Source of the DNA: Exiguobacterium acetylicum
Lineage (GTDB): Bacteria; Bacillota; Bacilli; Exiguobacteriales; Exiguobacteriaceae
DNA length: 64,000 nt
Direction: 5' to 3'
Assembly (NCBI RefSeq): GCF_019890935.1
Contig: NZ_CP082333.1
Location: forward strand, 1,328,001-1,392,000
Below the pieces are notes generated by a model. The model did no database searches and was not told where the DNA came from. It saw nothing but the letters and a program-made list of their open reading frames with translations. Positions 6,998-14,892 of the stretch are shown piece after piece. Made by a program: the position numbers and the translations under genes. The stretch's first letter is position 1; each line of letters begins with the position of its first letter.

Positions 6998-8551
6998 ATG
7001 CACTGGGCAGAACACACTGCAAGAACCATCATCGAGCGTCAGCCAGGTAAAGAGACATACGTCTGTGCTGCCGGGATCAGTCCATCAGGTCCCGTTCATA
7101 TCGGCAATTTTCGAGAAGTCGTCACGACGTACTTCGTTGCGCGTGCGCTGCGAGACCTCGGTAAAGATGTCCGCTTTTTGTTTTCATGGGACGATTACGA
7201 TCGCTTCCGCAAAGTACCCGCGGATGTCGATCAAGCATTTACTCGATACATCGGGATGCCTTATAACGCCGTTCCGGCACCGGATCGATCCGACATGAGT
7301 TACGCGACGTACTTTGAACAGCAATTCGAAACGATGCTGACAGCATTCGAGATCACACCAGACTACCGTTATCAACACGAAGCCTATACGTCTGGCATTT
7401 ATGCTGAACAAATCATCCACGCGTTTCGCCATCGTCACGCGATTTATAACATCTTGATCGACCATAAGACAGCGGCAGGATCCGATGATGAGCGAGCAGC
7501 GTTTTACCCGGCGACCGTCTATTGTGCTGCTTGTGGAACCGACGCCACTACCATCGATGCGTTCGATGAAGCTGAAGCCACGTACCATTACAGCTGTCGA
7601 TGTGGTCATATGGCAACGGTCGATATGTGGACGGAACATCGGATGAAATTGAACTGGAAAGTCGACTGGGCGATGCGATGGGCACATGAAGGAGTCGATT
7701 TCGAGCCGGGTGGAAAGGATCATTCGGCAGCAAACGGAAGTTACACGGTTTCGTCCCGGATTGCGCAAGAAATATTTCAACAGCCGGCACCGCTCTATCT
7801 CCCTTATGAATTCATTCGTCTAAAAGGGGAGTCGAAAAAAATGTCGAGTTCAAGCGGTGGTGTCTTGACTCCGCAAGATCTACTCGCCGTCTATCCACCG
7901 AGCATTCTTCTGTTCTTATTTGCGAAACATCGTCCGAATCACGCCTTTCATATCGGGATCGATGAAGATGTGTTACGCAATTACAGTGAGTTCGAGCGTT
8001 TTGTCGCACACTCATCGCGTCAATCCGAAGACATTCAGCAAAGTCTGCGTTGGAGTCATCGTGGAACTGCTCATCTTGTTTCGTTTACGCAGTTGACGAT
8101 GATTGGTCCGATGGTTGGTTTTGACCCTGATTTGATTGAAAATGTGTTTTGCGCGAGCGTTCCGCCTCAACAGATTGACCGTGCTCGTACTTTCGTTACG
8201 CAATGGTGTCCGGAGCGGGAACTTCATATCAGTTCTGTTCCGAATTATGAACTACATGCGCAACTGACGGGAACGGAACAGGACTGGATCCAACAATTCG
8301 TCGTTGCTCTCCGATCGGATGAAGACATCCTCTCTGCCTTTTACCGTTTGACACGGCAAGCTGAAAAAAAGGAGACGCTTCGCCTGCAGAAACACTATGC
8401 GACGCTGCTCTATCAACTAACGATCAATCAATCTTACGGACCACGCATCCCATTACTCGTCGCGACGATTGGTCGGGAGCGAATGTCTGCGTTACTGGAC
8501 TTTGCGAATGAGGAAATTACGACAAGCAGGAAATCAAGAGACCGAGTCTGA
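6998..8551 (+). CDS. lysK: Class I lysyl-tRNA synthetase
   Basis: 517 aa from the ATG at 6998 (GGAGG 7 nt upstream). This is the Rossmann-fold, archaeal/spirochaete-type LysRS, unrelated to the common class II LysS. The HIGH motif is HIGN at 34-37 in SPSGPVHIGNF, and the KMSKS loop is KMSSS at 281-285. A zinc knuckle uses C176/C179 and C200/C202. The C-terminal helical part recognises the anticodon. It charges tRNA-Lys in the cytoplasm. Class I enzymes are uncommon in Bacillota; where known (for example in some Bacillus), they may coexist with LysS and be T-box controlled, as here. Whether LysS exists elsewhere in this genome cannot be seen. Confidence 0.95.
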   Translation: MHWAEHTARTIIERQPGKETYVCAAGISPSGPVHIGNFREVVTTYFVARALRDLGKDVRFLFSWDDYDRFRKVPADVDQAFTRYIGMPYNAVPAPDRSDMSYATYFEQQFETMLTAFEITPDYRYQHEAYTSGIYAEQIIHAFRHRHAIYNILIDHKTAAGSDDERAAFYPATVYCAACGTDATTIDAFDEAEATYHYSCRCGHMATVDMWTEHRMKLNWKVDWAMRWAHEGVDFEPGGKDHSAANGSYTVSSRIAQEIFQQPAPLYLPYEFIRLKGESKKMSSSSGGVLTPQDLLAVYPPSILLFLFAKHRPNHAFHIGIDEDVLRNYSEFERFVAHSSRQSEDIQQSLRWSHRGTAHLVSFTQLTMIGPMVGFDPDLIENVFCASVPPQQIDRARTFVTQWCPERELHISSVPNYELHAQLTGTEQDWIQQFVVALRSDEDILSAFYRLTRQAEKKETLRLQKHYATLLYQLTINQSYGPRIPLLVATIGRERMSALLDFANEEITTSRKSRDRV

Positions 8552-8583
8552 AAAAGAAGGACAAAACCTTATTTTTATATATC

Positions 8584-8629
8584 GAAATTTAATTTCAAAA
8601 TTGAATAAATAATATTGAATTAAAATTTC
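8584..8629 (+). promoter_or_regulatory. Palindromic operator pair before murQ (RpiR/MurR-like?)
   Basis: A perfect 6-1-6 palindrome, GAAATT-T-AATTTC, spans 8584-8596. A degenerate second copy, GAATTA-A-AATTTC, spans 8617-8629 and overlaps the promoter. The centres are 33 bp apart, about three helical turns. MurR/RpiR-family repressors that sense MurNAc-6-phosphate bind paired sites of this kind, but no murR gene lies in the cluster. The repeats are seen; the regulator is inferred. Confidence 0.4.
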
Positions 8630-8642
8630 TTAATTGTATAAT
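8615..8642 (+). promoter_or_regulatory. Sigma-A promoter of the mur cluster
   Basis: TTGAAT (8615-8620), a 16 bp spacer, TATAAT (8637-8642), within a very AT-rich spacer. It lies about 20 bp before the murQ start. Confidence 0.65.
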
Positions 8643-8662
8643 AAAGGGAGGGAAGAGAAAGG

Positions 8663-9556
8663 GTGAAGCAGATGTTAGATCAATTAGCAACGGAACGTCG
8701 AAATGAACAGACGATGCAACTCGATGAGATGACAGTCGAAGATGTCTTACGGGTGATGAACGCTGAGGATCAAACGGTCGCGACGGTCATTCGGGAACAA
8801 ATTCCTGTCATCGCGGAAGTCGTCAAACATGTCATTGCATCATTCAAAAACGGAGGACGCTTGATTTACATCGGTGCCGGTACGAGCGGACGGCTCGGGA
8901 TTCTTGATGCGGCAGAATGTGTGCCGACGTTCGGGGTCTCACCAGACATGGTCGTTGGTTTGATTGCTGGCGGCGAACGCGCGTTAATCAAGGCGGTCGA
9001 GGGAGCAGAGGATAGTCGGACGCTTGCCGTCGACGATTTGAAAGCGCTCCAGCTAGAAGCACGTGATACAGTCATCGGGATCGCAGCAAGCGGTCGGACG
9101 CCGTATGTCATCGGCGGGCTTGATTACGCGAAGGAAGTCGGAGCGGTGACGGCAGCGATTTCTTGCAACACGGATGCGGTCATCAGTGGGCACGCGCGTT
9201 ATGCGATCGAAGTCGAAACAGGTCCGGAAGTCTTGACGGGGTCAACAAGACTAAAGGCTGGAACGGCACAAAAGCTCGTCTTGAACATGATTTCGACAGC
9301 AGCGATGATCGGTGTCGGTAAGGTCTATCAAAACCTGATGGTCGACGTCCAGTCAACGAACGAAAAATTGGAGATTCGGGCGAAGCGGATGATTTGTGAG
9401 GCAACAGGAGTCGATGCCGTAACGGCGGAGCGTGTCTTTAGTGAAGCGCACGGGCACGTCAAGACGGCGATCGTCATGATTCTCGCGAATGTTCCGCATG
9501 CGGAAGCCGTCGAACGATTACAGCAAGCGAACGGATTTGTCCGAGACGCACTCTAA
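8663..9556 (+). CDS. murQ: N-acetylmuramic acid 6-phosphate etherase
   Basis: 297 aa, the usual family length of about 300. A SIS (sugar isomerase) domain holds the signature IGAGTSGRLGILDAAE (residues about 70-85). E85 corresponds to the catalytic glutamate that removes the D-lactyl group from MurNAc-6-P to give GlcNAc-6-P and lactate. A second conserved block, AGTAQKLVLNMISTAAM, follows near residue 205. Start: GTG at 8663 after GGGAGG; an ATG three codons on (8672) is a fair alternative. It is first in a cluster with murP (12 nt gap), so the PTS product is its substrate after MupG cleavage. Confidence 0.95.
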   Translation: MKQMLDQLATERRNEQTMQLDEMTVEDVLRVMNAEDQTVATVIREQIPVIAEVVKHVIASFKNGGRLIYIGAGTSGRLGILDAAECVPTFGVSPDMVVGLIAGGERALIKAVEGAEDSRTLAVDDLKALQLEARDTVIGIAASGRTPYVIGGLDYAKEVGAVTAAISCNTDAVISGHARYAIEVETGPEVLTGSTRLKAGTAQKLVLNMISTAAMIGVGKVYQNLMVDVQSTNEKLEIRAKRMICEATGVDAVTAERVFSEAHGHVKTAIVMILANVPHAEAVERLQQANGFVRDAL

Positions 9557-9568
9557 GGGGGAAACACG

Positions 9569-10942
9569 ATGAAGAAGGAAGAAGTGCTGGCACACGCGAT
9601 TCTTGAGCACGTCGGTGGAAAAGATAATCTCCGGCAGCTTGCGCACTGTATGACGCGGGTTCGTTTATCGTTAAAGGATCCGACGCAAGCAAATATCGAT
9701 GCGTTAAAACGGATTGATGGGGTCATGGGGGTCATCGATGACGAGACGTTACAAATCGTCGTCGGTCCGGGAACGGTCAATCGGGTAGCCGACCACTTAA
9801 GTCGCGAAACAGGACTCGCAATCGGGGAAGAGTCCGTTGATCCGAACTTGACGCCAGAAGAACGGGCAGCCGTCGAACGGCAAAAAGTAAAAGCAAAACA
9901 ACAGTCTCCGTTCAAACGCTTCTTGCGCCGAATCGGGAACATCTTCATTCCGCTCATTCCGGGTCTTGTTGCTTCCGGTATCATTAACGGTGGTGCGAAC
10001 TTCGCAAAAAATGCGGGTGTTGATGAAACACAGACATGGATGCAGATTTTACTACTGATCGGTGGGACGGTCTTTTTATATCTCGCAATCCTCGTCGGGT
10101 GGAACACGGCGAAGGAGTTCGGCGGTACGCCGGTGCTCGGGGCAATCGCTGGTGGGATTCTATTCAACCCCGTGCTTGCGGATATCACGATTTACGGGGA
10201 ACCGCTCGTTGCGGGCAGGGGCGGATTGTTTGGTGTCATCTTCGCCGCTTGGCTGATGACCTATCTTGAGAAACACATCCGTCGCTTCATGCTCGCATCG
10301 ATCGATATCATCTTTACGCCATTGTTGACGGTGCTGATTGTCGGATTTGCCTCGCTCTATGCGATCATGCCGGTTGCTGGACTGCTGTCAGACGGTATCA
10401 TGAAAGCAATCAATGCCGTACTTGAGGTCGGTGGACCACTCGCCGGGGCAGTACTGGCCGGCTTCTTCCTACCACTCGTCATGGTCGGTCTCCACCATGG
10501 ACTGACACCAATCCATCTCGAGTTCTTGAACACGATTGGCAACACGCCACTCTTACCGATTCTTGCGATGGCAGGAGCGGGTCAAGTCGGGGCGGCAATG
10601 GCGATTTTCGTCAAGACGCGCAATCCGCGCCTGCGTAACATCATTAAAGGTGCGATTCCGGTCGGTTTCCTTGGAATCGGTGAACCGCTGTTATACGGTG
10701 TTACGTTGCCGCTCGGTCGTCCGTTCGTAACGGCATGTCTCGGCGCAGCAGTCGGTGGTGCCTTCCAAGCAACGATGAAGACGACGGCGCTTGGAGTGGG
10801 CGTATCCGGTTTGTCATTGACACCGTTGATCGACAACGGAATGTACTTGACGTACATCGGTGGTCTCGTCATCTCGTACGCGGCAGGATTCCTGTTCACG
10901 TATTGGTTCGGTTTCAAAGAAGAGATGGCAGACGGTATTTAA
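9569..10942 (+). CDS. murP: PTS EIIBC, N-acetylmuramic acid (disaccharide) specific
   Basis: 457 aa. The N-terminal EIIB domain (1-85) has the phospho-acceptor C27 in QLAHCMTRVRLSL. The EIIC domain (about 110-455) has around ten membrane helices, with the glucose-superfamily GEPLLYG signature near residue 372 and an HHGLTPIHLE loop. There is no EIIA, so phosphate must come from a general EIIA-Glc. Partners MurQ and MupG indicate import and 6-phosphorylation of MurNAc or MurNAc-GlcNAc. The gene is 12 nt after murQ, and a terminator hairpin separates it from mupG. Confidence 0.9.
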   Translation: MKKEEVLAHAILEHVGGKDNLRQLAHCMTRVRLSLKDPTQANIDALKRIDGVMGVIDDETLQIVVGPGTVNRVADHLSRETGLAIGEESVDPNLTPEERAAVERQKVKAKQQSPFKRFLRRIGNIFIPLIPGLVASGIINGGANFAKNAGVDETQTWMQILLLIGGTVFLYLAILVGWNTAKEFGGTPVLGAIAGGILFNPVLADITIYGEPLVAGRGGLFGVIFAAWLMTYLEKHIRRFMLASIDIIFTPLLTVLIVGFASLYAIMPVAGLLSDGIMKAINAVLEVGGPLAGAVLAGFFLPLVMVGLHHGLTPIHLEFLNTIGNTPLLPILAMAGAGQVGAAMAIFVKTRNPRLRNIIKGAIPVGFLGIGEPLLYGVTLPLGRPFVTACLGAAVGGAFQATMKTTALGVGVSGLSLTPLIDNGMYLTYIGGLVISYAAGFLFTYWFGFKEEMADGI

Positions 10943-10952
10943 GGTGTTGACC

Positions 10953-10995
10953 AGCAGTTGAATCCTTCTCAAAAGAAGGAATCAGCTGCTTTTTC
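10953..10995 (+). terminator. Strong hairpin between murP and mupG
   Basis: AGCAGTTGAATCCTTCT pairs with AGAAGGAATCAGCTGCT across a 4-base loop, followed by TTTTTCTC. It may tune mupG by partial read-through; no clear promoter is visible in the 30 bp after it. Confidence 0.8.
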
Positions 10996-11024
10996 TCTAA
11001 GTAGAGAAGAGAAGGAGTGAGTCG

Positions 11025-12071
11025 ATGAAAGGATTATCAATCTATTTAAGTGAACCGATCACAGACGAGACGAGCGAGTGGCTACAGCGGATGCGCGCTG
11101 TTGGCTTTACGTCGCTCTTTACATCGCTACATATTCCCGAGGACGATTCTTCACTGTACGTCGAACGCTTGCAAGCGCTCGGTCGCTTAGCACGTGAGCT
11201 CGGATTCGAACTCGTAGCGGACATCGCACCAGCGTCGCTCGCGACACTTGGGAAGACATGGGAGACGGCAGCGACGCTAACGGACTGGGGTGTGACTGGA
11301 CTGCGTCTTGATTACGGCATCAGTCCGCAGCAAATCGCAACGTTATCGAACCAAATGATGGTTGCGCTGAACGCCAGTACGTTAACAGCAGACGAATTGA
11401 CCGAGATGAAGGCACATGGTCTGCGAATCGATCGAACGGAAGCGTGGCATAATTTTTATCCACGACCGGAAACGGGACTCGACCGGACATGGTTTGACAA
11501 AAAGAATGCCTGGTTGCAGACGCAAGGATTACGGGTTCAAGCGTTCATACCGGGTGACGAGACACTCCGTGGACCGTTGTTTGAGACGTTACCAACACTT
11601 GAAGAACACCGAAATGCGGCACCGTTCGCCAGTTACATCGACTTACAATCGACCGTTGATCGAATTCTTGTTGGGGATCCACGATTGACGGAGGCGACGA
11701 TTCGGCAATTCGAAGCAGAGCAAGACGGAATTATCGTACTGCGGGCACTCGCGAACGGACAGCAAGCACAACGGGAGACGGAAACGAATCGGTTTGATCC
11801 GGCGCGGGATGTCATTCGATCCGTCGAGTCGCGGATGAAGCCGTCGACGATCGATCTAACACCGCAAGATCCGTCTGCCCGTCCGCTTGGAACGATCACG
11901 ATCGATAATGAAAAATACGGGCGATACGCGGGCGAGGTTCAAATCACGAAACGTAATTTGTCGGCAGATGAGCGGGTCAACGTTCTCGGACGCGTGATCG
12001 AGATCGATCAACCATTGATTGCACAGCTTGGTCCAGGAAGTAAGTTTCGAATCGAATGGGTGACGCCATGA
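11025..12071 (+). CDS. mupG: 6-phospho-N-acetylmuramidase, DUF871 family (MupG)
   Basis: 348 aa. An N-terminal TIM-barrel region (1-235) is followed by a small C-terminal beta domain (about 250-348), as in the DUF871 family. The staphylococcal member MupG cleaves MurNAc-6P-GlcNAc into MurNAc-6P and GlcNAc in the cytoplasm. Seen here are the start SIYLSEP, FTSLFTSLHIPE, DYGIS, and HNFYPRPETGLD, the conserved centre of the family. Context is decisive: murQ and murP lie just upstream, giving the full import, cleavage and etherase route for peptidoglycan recycling. Start: ATG at 11025 after AAGGAG. The stop overlaps the next ATG (ATGA). Confidence 0.88.
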   Translation: MKGLSIYLSEPITDETSEWLQRMRAVGFTSLFTSLHIPEDDSSLYVERLQALGRLARELGFELVADIAPASLATLGKTWETAATLTDWGVTGLRLDYGISPQQIATLSNQMMVALNASTLTADELTEMKAHGLRIDRTEAWHNFYPRPETGLDRTWFDKKNAWLQTQGLRVQAFIPGDETLRGPLFETLPTLEEHRNAAPFASYIDLQSTVDRILVGDPRLTEATIRQFEAEQDGIIVLRALANGQQAQRETETNRFDPARDVIRSVESRMKPSTIDLTPQDPSARPLGTITIDNEKYGRYAGEVQITKRNLSADERVNVLGRVIEIDQPLIAQLGPGSKFRIEWVTP

Positions 12072-12595
12072 AGCAGCTCGTTGCGGAACGACTCGCCTAT
12101 CTGTACCGAGGGGAGTTGTTCACGGTCGTCACGATTTTACCGCTGAGTTGGTTTGGTAATCGTGTCTTTCCACGACTGCAGTTATTTGAACTCAGTGCCT
12201 TTTGGATGTCACTGTTTTTGTTTGAGCTGTTGTTGATTCAAGGAGCTTGGTATTGGTACAGCAAGTCAAGGCGTCTGAAGAAGGAAGGAACGTCAGTCAC
12301 CCCGGTACCCGTCGTCCGACGATTACGTCACTGTCGTGTCATCAATCTGGCGTTGATCGTCCTGACAGCGTGTGCGTTCGGAATCGATTGGATGCGTTTC
12401 CGATCTGAGCTTCCCGTCTCCGGAACACAACTTGCCTTGTTATTATATGTATTCGCAATTCTTGAATATATCAATTATTTCCATATCCAACTTATGTACG
12501 ATAACCGGTCAGATGTGCAATACTTAATACGGAACAGACGTTTGAAACGATCAGCATTGAATAAGGATATGCAACGACTTCGCCAAGTAGTCTAA
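12068..12595 (+). CDS. Four-helix membrane protein coupled to mupG
   Basis: 175 aa. The ATG (12068) overlaps the mupG stop as ATGA, so the two are translationally coupled. Four hydrophobic stretches lie at about residues 18-36, 44-62, 92-110 and 118-138, with a basic loop between the second and third (KSRRLKKEG) and a basic C-terminus (RRLKRSALNKDMQRLRQ). I recognise no family. Coupling suggests a tie to MurNAc recycling or simply shared expression; nothing in the sequence shows transport or catalysis. Confidence 0.6.
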   Translation: MKQLVAERLAYLYRGELFTVVTILPLSWFGNRVFPRLQLFELSAFWMSLFLFELLLIQGAWYWYSKSRRLKKEGTSVTPVPVVRRLRHCRVINLALIVLTACAFGIDWMRFRSELPVSGTQLALLLYVFAILEYINYFHIQLMYDNRSDVQYLIRNRRLKRSALNKDMQRLRQVV

Positions 12596-12622
12596 GGGTT
12601 CATAGAAAATAGGAGGGATTGT

Positions 12623-12679
12623 ATGCTCGATATGCTCATTCGTGGCTATCGAAAGTTACGGAAGTTAAGAGGACGTTAA
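12623..12679 (+). CDS. 18-residue cationic peptide ORF
   Basis: ATG at 12623 follows a consensus AGGAGGG (12611-12617) at good spacing and runs 18 codons to TAA. The peptide is short and strongly basic (two hydrophobic turns, then RGYRKLRKLRGR), and a helix would be amphipathic. It ends 17 nt before the DUF1349 start, whose own GGGAGG lies in the gap. It could be a leader peptide tuning the next gene, a membrane-active micro-protein, or chance. No repeated codon typical of amino-acid attenuators is present, apart from five Arg and three Lys. Confidence 0.4.
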   Translation: MLDMLIRGYRKLRKLRGR

Positions 12680-12696
12680 GAGGGAGGATATTATCA

Positions 12697-13254
12697 ATGA
12701 AGTGGATCAATCGACCGACACGTATCGAACAGGAAACACCATTACGCTTCATGACGGATCCGGATACGGATTTTTGGCGCAATACTCATTATCAGTTTAA
12801 CCGTCTGACGGGGCATGCACTGTTGCAGGATGCACCGGAAGGAGAGTTCAAGTGCCGAATCGAAGTAAAATTAAATCCGAATGCGACATATGATCAAGCA
12901 GGGATTTTGCTTTATGTGAACGACGATCACTGGGTGAAGGTCTCGGCTGAGTTCATTCCGGATGGTCCATCACATCTCGGTGCCGTCGTGACGAGCTTCG
13001 GGTACTCGGACTGGTCGTGTCGGGATGTCGACAATACGCTGTTTGACGCACCGCTTGTCTTTGAACTCCACTACCTCAATCAAGACGTCACGTTGTATCA
13101 CGTAACAGGAGAGCACAAAGAGCAACTCCGAATCGCACACTTACATGACGTGACCAATTTGAAGATTGGACCGTATGCGTGTAGCCCGGATGTAGAAGCG
13201 GCAGGGTGTGAAGTGGAAGTGTTAGATTTCTCATTAGAAACAATTGTTAATTAA
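12697..13254 (+). CDS. DUF1349 concanavalin-like beta-sandwich protein
   Basis: 185 aa from the ATG at 12697 (GGGAGG 9 nt upstream). The pattern DFWRNTHYQF, DQAGILLYVNDDHWVKVSAEF and SHLGAVVTSFGYSDWS is typical of DUF1349, a jelly-roll family named after a yeast regulator of enolase (REE1). Cytoplasmic: no signal peptide. The biochemical role of bacterial members is not established; a carbohydrate-binding surface is often assumed. It follows the 18-residue ORF and precedes a terminator. Confidence 0.8.
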   Translation: MKWINRPTRIEQETPLRFMTDPDTDFWRNTHYQFNRLTGHALLQDAPEGEFKCRIEVKLNPNATYDQAGILLYVNDDHWVKVSAEFIPDGPSHLGAVVTSFGYSDWSCRDVDNTLFDAPLVFELHYLNQDVTLYHVTGEHKEQLRIAHLHDVTNLKIGPYACSPDVEAAGCEVEVLDFSLETIVN

Positions 13255-13265
13255 AACGCCATAGC

Positions 13266-13299
13266 AAATGGACCGATGTCAGGCATCGGTCCATTTTTT
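13266..13299 (+). terminator. Intrinsic terminator after DUF1349 gene
   Basis: AAATGGACCGATG and CATCGGTCCATTT pair around a 5-base loop and run into TTTTTT. It sits between convergent genes. Confidence 0.85.
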
Positions 13300-13318
13300 G
13301 ATCGTAACTAGAGACTAA

Positions 13319-14425
13319 TTAAAACTTAGCTGCTTGTTCCGGCATCTGCCCTGTATAGGACGATTGTGGTCTGAAGATCCGGTTGTCTTGCGATTGTTCG
13401 AGGATGTGTGCCGTCCAGCCAATGATACGGCTAGAGGTGAACGTCGGTGTGAACAGTTCTTTCGGAATGTCGAGTCCTTTTAAGACGGCTGCCGCGAAGA
13501 ATTCAACATTCGTATACAGTTTTCTACCCGGTTTGTATTCCTCGAGTAAATCGATTGCTGTTTGCTCCATTTGTGTAATCAGGTTGAACCAATCGCTCTC
13601 TTGTGCGAGATCCTTTGAGACGACTTTTAAGGCTTCTGAACGCGGATCGCGTGTTTTGTAGACGCGGTGACCAAAGCCCATCAGTTTTTCACCTTTCTCT
13701 AACTTGTTCCGGATCCACGGTTCGATGTTGTCGATCGTTCCGATTTCATCAATCATCTCAATGACTTCTGACGGAGCACCACCATGAAGCGGTCCTTTCA
13801 TTGATCCGATCGCGGCACAGACGCCAGAAATCATTTCCGATTCCGTCGAGACGACGACACGGGAAGCAAACGTCGAAGCATTCATACCGTGTTCAATCGT
13901 TAGGATCAGATACGCCGTCAGCGCTTTGATCTCAACTTCACTCGGCAATTGTCCTTTGATCATATAGATATAATTCGCGACGTGATCAAGTTCCGGATTC
14001 GGTTCGATGAAGTCAGCACCTTGATTTTTTTGATATTTATAGGCGATGATCGTTGGTAAGAGTGCTGTTATGTGCATCGCTTGATCGATTGTCGGTGGCC
14101 AAGCGAAAGCGGGTGTACCGAGTGCCGAGATTGCTGTTCGCATCGTACTCATGACATCCATCTCGTTCGGCAATGTATCGAGAATCGTCTTAATATAAGA
14201 AGGAAGTTCACGGTAGCTCGTCATCTGCTCTTTGAACGTGACCAATTCCGCTTCAGTCGGGAATTCACCATTCCAGATGAAATACGCTACTTCTTCGAAT
14301 GAATAGGATAATGCGAGTTCCTTTGCCCAGTGTCCGCGATAGATAAGGTGACCTAACGTTCCATCGACTAAACCGATTTGTGTTTCAGCGGCAATGACGC
14401 CTTCGAGTCCCTTTTTGTATTCCAT
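13319..14425 (-). CDS. citA: Citrate synthase, CitA type
   Basis: 368 aa from the ATG at 14425 (AAAGGAG about 8 nt before it; a GTG three codons upstream would touch the ribosome binding site). It has the compact type II fold of Bacillus CitA. Substrate-site histidines lie in EHGMNAS and GFGHRVY, and GPLHGGAP carries the oxaloacetate loop. The catalytic acidic residue lies in NVEFFAA, where most citrate synthases have NVDF; as I recall, Bacillus subtilis CitA also has Glu here. It condenses acetyl-CoA and oxaloacetate. 2-Methylcitrate synthase activity cannot be excluded, but no prp genes are adjacent. Monocistronic. Confidence 0.9.
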   Translation of the reverse strand: MEYKKGLEGVIAAETQIGLVDGTLGHLIYRGHWAKELALSYSFEEVAYFIWNGEFPTEAELVTFKEQMTSYRELPSYIKTILDTLPNEMDVMSTMRTAISALGTPAFAWPPTIDQAMHITALLPTIIAYKYQKNQGADFIEPNPELDHVANYIYMIKGQLPSEVEIKALTAYLILTIEHGMNASTFASRVVVSTESEMISGVCAAIGSMKGPLHGGAPSEVIEMIDEIGTIDNIEPWIRNKLEKGEKLMGFGHRVYKTRDPRSEALKVVSKDLAQESDWFNLITQMEQTAIDLLEEYKPGRKLYTNVEFFAAAVLKGLDIPKELFTPTFTSSRIIGWTAHILEQSQDNRIFRPQSSYTGQMPEQAAKF

Positions 14426-14492
14426 CTTCAACACTCCTTTTCTAATATCTACTGTCAGTATGACTTACAACGATACCAAATCACCAGTTATT

Positions 14493-14506
14493 TGAATGCG
14501 TTTCCA
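14493..14506. promoter_or_regulatory. Possible cre site upstream of citrate synthase
   Basis: TGAATGCGTTTCCA has the CG centre and flanks of a CcpA box, with two mismatches to the consensus. It lies about 70 bp before the start on the minus strand. Carbon catabolite control of citrate synthase is known in Bacillus. Weak evidence. Confidence 0.3.
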
Positions 14507-14590
14507 AAATTATTCTGTGGAGCACTATAATTAGAGGGCATTCTGTTTCATGAAACAAATCAAATATATAGTAGCCATGAAGGAGTACAT

Positions 14591-14857
14591 ATGAATAAAG
14601 CCATGATCATTCGCTTATTGGGATTTTTCTTTGTATTACATGTCTTTTTAATGATCGATATTTTCTTTTCAGTGAGCCGAACGATTCTTGAGCCAATGGC
14701 ATTAGTCGTTGCTTCATTGACCATGCTCATTCCCGTAAAACGATTTAAGCCACTAGAAGAACAAACGCTGTCGGTTTTCAAATCGAGTCTCGTTGTCGTA
14801 TTAGGAATGCTCCTGATGGGCGGATTGTTCTTACCCATCGTATTCCTCTTTGGATGA
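14591..14857 (+). CDS. Small membrane protein, 88 aa
   Basis: Three hydrophobic helices (about residues 6-26, 32-52 and 66-86) with a single basic loop between the second and third (KRFKPLEEQ). The ATG at 14591 has GAAGGAG 5 nt upstream. No family recognised. It is alone on the plus strand between two minus-strand genes. A frame on the other strand is open across the same region but lacks a ribosome binding site, so the plus-strand reading is preferred. Confidence 0.5.
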   Translation: MNKAMIIRLLGFFFVLHVFLMIDIFFSVSRTILEPMALVVASLTMLIPVKRFKPLEEQTLSVFKSSLVVVLGMLLMGGLFLPIVFLFG

Positions 14858-14892
14858 GTAACTATTGATCCGAAAATTTCACCAGGCGTTAT

